Source: Micromonospora sp. ATCC 39149
GTDB lineage: Bacteria; Actinomycetota; Actinomycetes; Mycobacteriales; Micromonosporaceae
Assembly (NCBI RefSeq): GCF_000158815.1
Contig: NZ_GG657738.1
Span: forward strand, 3,977,677 to 4,030,831
Length of the DNA: 53,155 nucleotides
Direction: 5' to 3'
Under the pieces are notes generated by a model. The model saw only the letters and a list, made by a program, of their open reading frames with translations, ran no database searches and had not been told where the DNA came from. Positions 52,237-53,155 of this stretch are shown in pieces. The stretch's first letter is position 1. The number at the start of each line of letters is the position of its first letter. The translations under genes were made by a program, and so were the position numbers.

Positions 52237-52668
52237 TCAGTGCCGGGGCGGACCGCGCCGGACGACGGTGCCACCGGCCGGGTCGACGGCGGGACGGTCG
52301 ACCGGGTCGGTCACCACCGCGACACCCGCCGGGGCGGGAGCCGGCCGCCGTGCGTCGGCGGGGACCAGCCGGGCCTGCTGCGGGGCGGCCGGATCGGTGC
52401 GCGGCGCGGTCTTCGCGCCGGGGCCGGGGCTCAACGAGTCGACCCGACTGGAGACGACGACGGGGCGGGCCAGCCCGGTGGCCGCAGACGCCGTGGCGGG
52501 GGCGGCGGCCGTCAGCGCGGAGACCCCGCCGAGACCGACGGCGAGGACCAGGGCGGTCAGCGCAAGGCGACCCAACTCCCCGATGCGACGCACCGTCGAC
52601 TGCCACGGAAGGCGTGACCCGCGCAGCGTCGCCGGCCGGGAGCGGCGGACGAACGCTGCGGACTGCAC
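52237..52668 (-). CDS. Small secreted or membrane Ala/Pro-rich protein
   Basis: A 143-residue protein with a basic start (RRSRPATLRGSRLPWQ), then a hydrophobic helix (RLALTALVLAVGLGGVSAL) ending in ATASA, consistent with a signal peptide or anchor; the rest is Ala/Pro/Arg-rich with no recognised domain. The reverse strand has TAGGTT 6 nt before the second of two adjacent GTG codons, making a leaderless start at 52668 most likely (52671 is the alternative). Divergent from the last gene of the window. Confidence 0.6.
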   Translation of the reverse strand: MQSAAFVRRSRPATLRGSRLPWQSTVRRIGELGRLALTALVLAVGLGGVSALTAAAPATASAATGLARPVVVSSRVDSLSPGPGAKTAPRTDPAAPQQARLVPADARRPAPAPAGVAVVTDPVDRPAVDPAGGTVVRRGPPRH

Positions 52669-52780
52669 CACACCAACCTATCGCCGTTCCGGGCCGCCCG
52701 CAGCTTCGGCCGGGTGACCCGGGCCACGACCCGTCGCTGTGGACGAACGACTCCCCATCGACAGCCAGGCTGGAAAAGGA

Positions 52781-52813
52781 TGCGGGGCCCTCCCCGGAAA
52801 GGAGGGCCCCGCA
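52781..52813 (-). terminator. Hairpin terminator of the right-edge gene
   Basis: A perfect 13-bp stem TGCGGGGCCCTCC/GGAGGGCCCCGCA with a 7-nt loop, 19 bp beyond the stop of the reverse-strand gene at the right edge. Confidence 0.8.
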
Positions 52814-52832
52814 CCGTACGACATGGCGAGCG

Positions 52833-53155
52833 TCAGCCCGCGCCGAGCACCGGCGGGACGCCCGGGTCGCCGTCCTGCCAGACCATCTCGTCCTCGGTGA
52901 GCCAGGTCAGCCGCTCGTCGGACTCGTCCTCGTCGGTCCGCCCGTGCCCGCCGAGCACGCCCGCCCGGCCGCCGCCGGCCCCGTTCGCGCCCATCCGGCC
53001 CACTCCCGTGGCGGCCCGGTGCTCGGCCCCCGCCAGGCCGCCCGCTGGCCGCGCCGCCACCGTCGCGCCGGCACGGGCCGACCCGGCCAGCGAACCGGTG
53101 CCGCCGCCGAGCACACCGACCGGTGCCCCGGCCGGCAGCGCCGAAGAGCAACCCC
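52833..53155 (-). CDS. C-terminal part of a Gly/Ala-rich protein, cut by right edge
   Basis: An open reverse-strand frame entering from beyond base 53155 and ending at 52833, at least 107 codons. Low-complexity Gly/Ala-rich sequence (LGGGTGSLAGSARAGATVA) is followed by MGANGAGGGRAGVLGG and an acidic, conserved-looking end, RTDEDESDERLTWLTEDEMVWQDGDPG and PPVLGAG. Such ends occur on type VII secretion-associated proteins in actinobacteria, so an ESX-type substrate or WXG100-associated protein is one possibility. Only the rest of the gene can settle it. Confidence 0.55.
   Translation of the reverse strand, partial: GCSSALPAGAPVGVLGGGTGSLAGSARAGATVAARPAGGLAGAEHRAATGVGRMGANGAGGGRAGVLGGHGRTDEDESDERLTWLTEDEMVWQDGDPGVPPVLGAG

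Overview
The window is very GC-rich, with strong G/C preference at third codon positions, many GTG starts, several apparently leaderless promoters (a TAnnnT box about 6-7 nt before the start codon), and actinobacterial marker genes (SepH, DUF3027, DUF2530, XRE-DUF5753 with DUF397, a SARP regulator, an MT0933-like protein). Gene content, order and the dispersed GGGGCCCC/GTTAAC hairpin repeats suggest Micromonosporaceae, probably Micromonospora or a close relative. That is a judgement from the sequence; no search was run.

Layout. 1-6.2 kb: an MFS protein cut by the left edge, DUF3027, DUF2530, a purine/xanthine-type NCS2 permease, and a MarR repressor with its MFS exporter behind a perfect palindromic operator. 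6.3-10 kb: a small membrane protein, the RNA 2',3'-cyclic phosphodiesterase ThpR, and a secreted two-domain glycosidase (GH39-like plus CBM2) with promoter, operator and terminator. 10-21 kb: housekeeping and central metabolism (aldo/keto reductase fossil, sepH, serC, citrate synthase, pdxH, MFS, aldose 1-epimerase, nitroreductase, acyl-CoA dehydrogenase). 20.6-22.6 kb: an XRE-DUF5753/DUF397 pair divergent from three coupled small genes. 22.7-25.7 kb: acetyltransferase, sigma-factor fossil, LPXTG-type SGNH hydrolase and a decayed IS630 transposase.

26.3-31.5 kb is the most distinctive part. A leader ORF overlaps a SARP activator gene. Opposite it runs an operon of a 31-residue Lys-rich, Cys-containing peptide, a membrane M50 metallopeptidase carrying an N-terminal PqqD-like (RiPP recognition) region, a 730-residue TPR protein and a flavin reductase. 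A triple 11-bp-period heptamer, the hallmark of SARP boxes, lies upstream of the peptide gene, and a 17-bp hairpin separates peptide from peptidase. I read this as a compact, probably undescribed ribosomal-peptide system.

31.6-53 kb: DUF4230 and PspC proteins, an L-serine dehydratase fossil, a wall-polymer/teichoic-acid-type cluster (ABC-2 permease and ATPase, CDP-alcohol phosphotransferase, and a GT2-TagF enzyme broken by frameshifts), an orphan MsiK-like sugar-importer ATPase, a HAD phosphoglucomutase coupled to a GH65 disaccharide phosphorylase, a MerR fossil, an alpha/beta hydrolase, an AI-2E-type permease, a cytochrome P450 with a [3Fe-4S] ferredoxin, a DUF1232 protein and membrane/secreted proteins of unknown role. 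Gene fossils with internal deletions recur through the window. No rRNA, tRNA or CRISPR array was seen.
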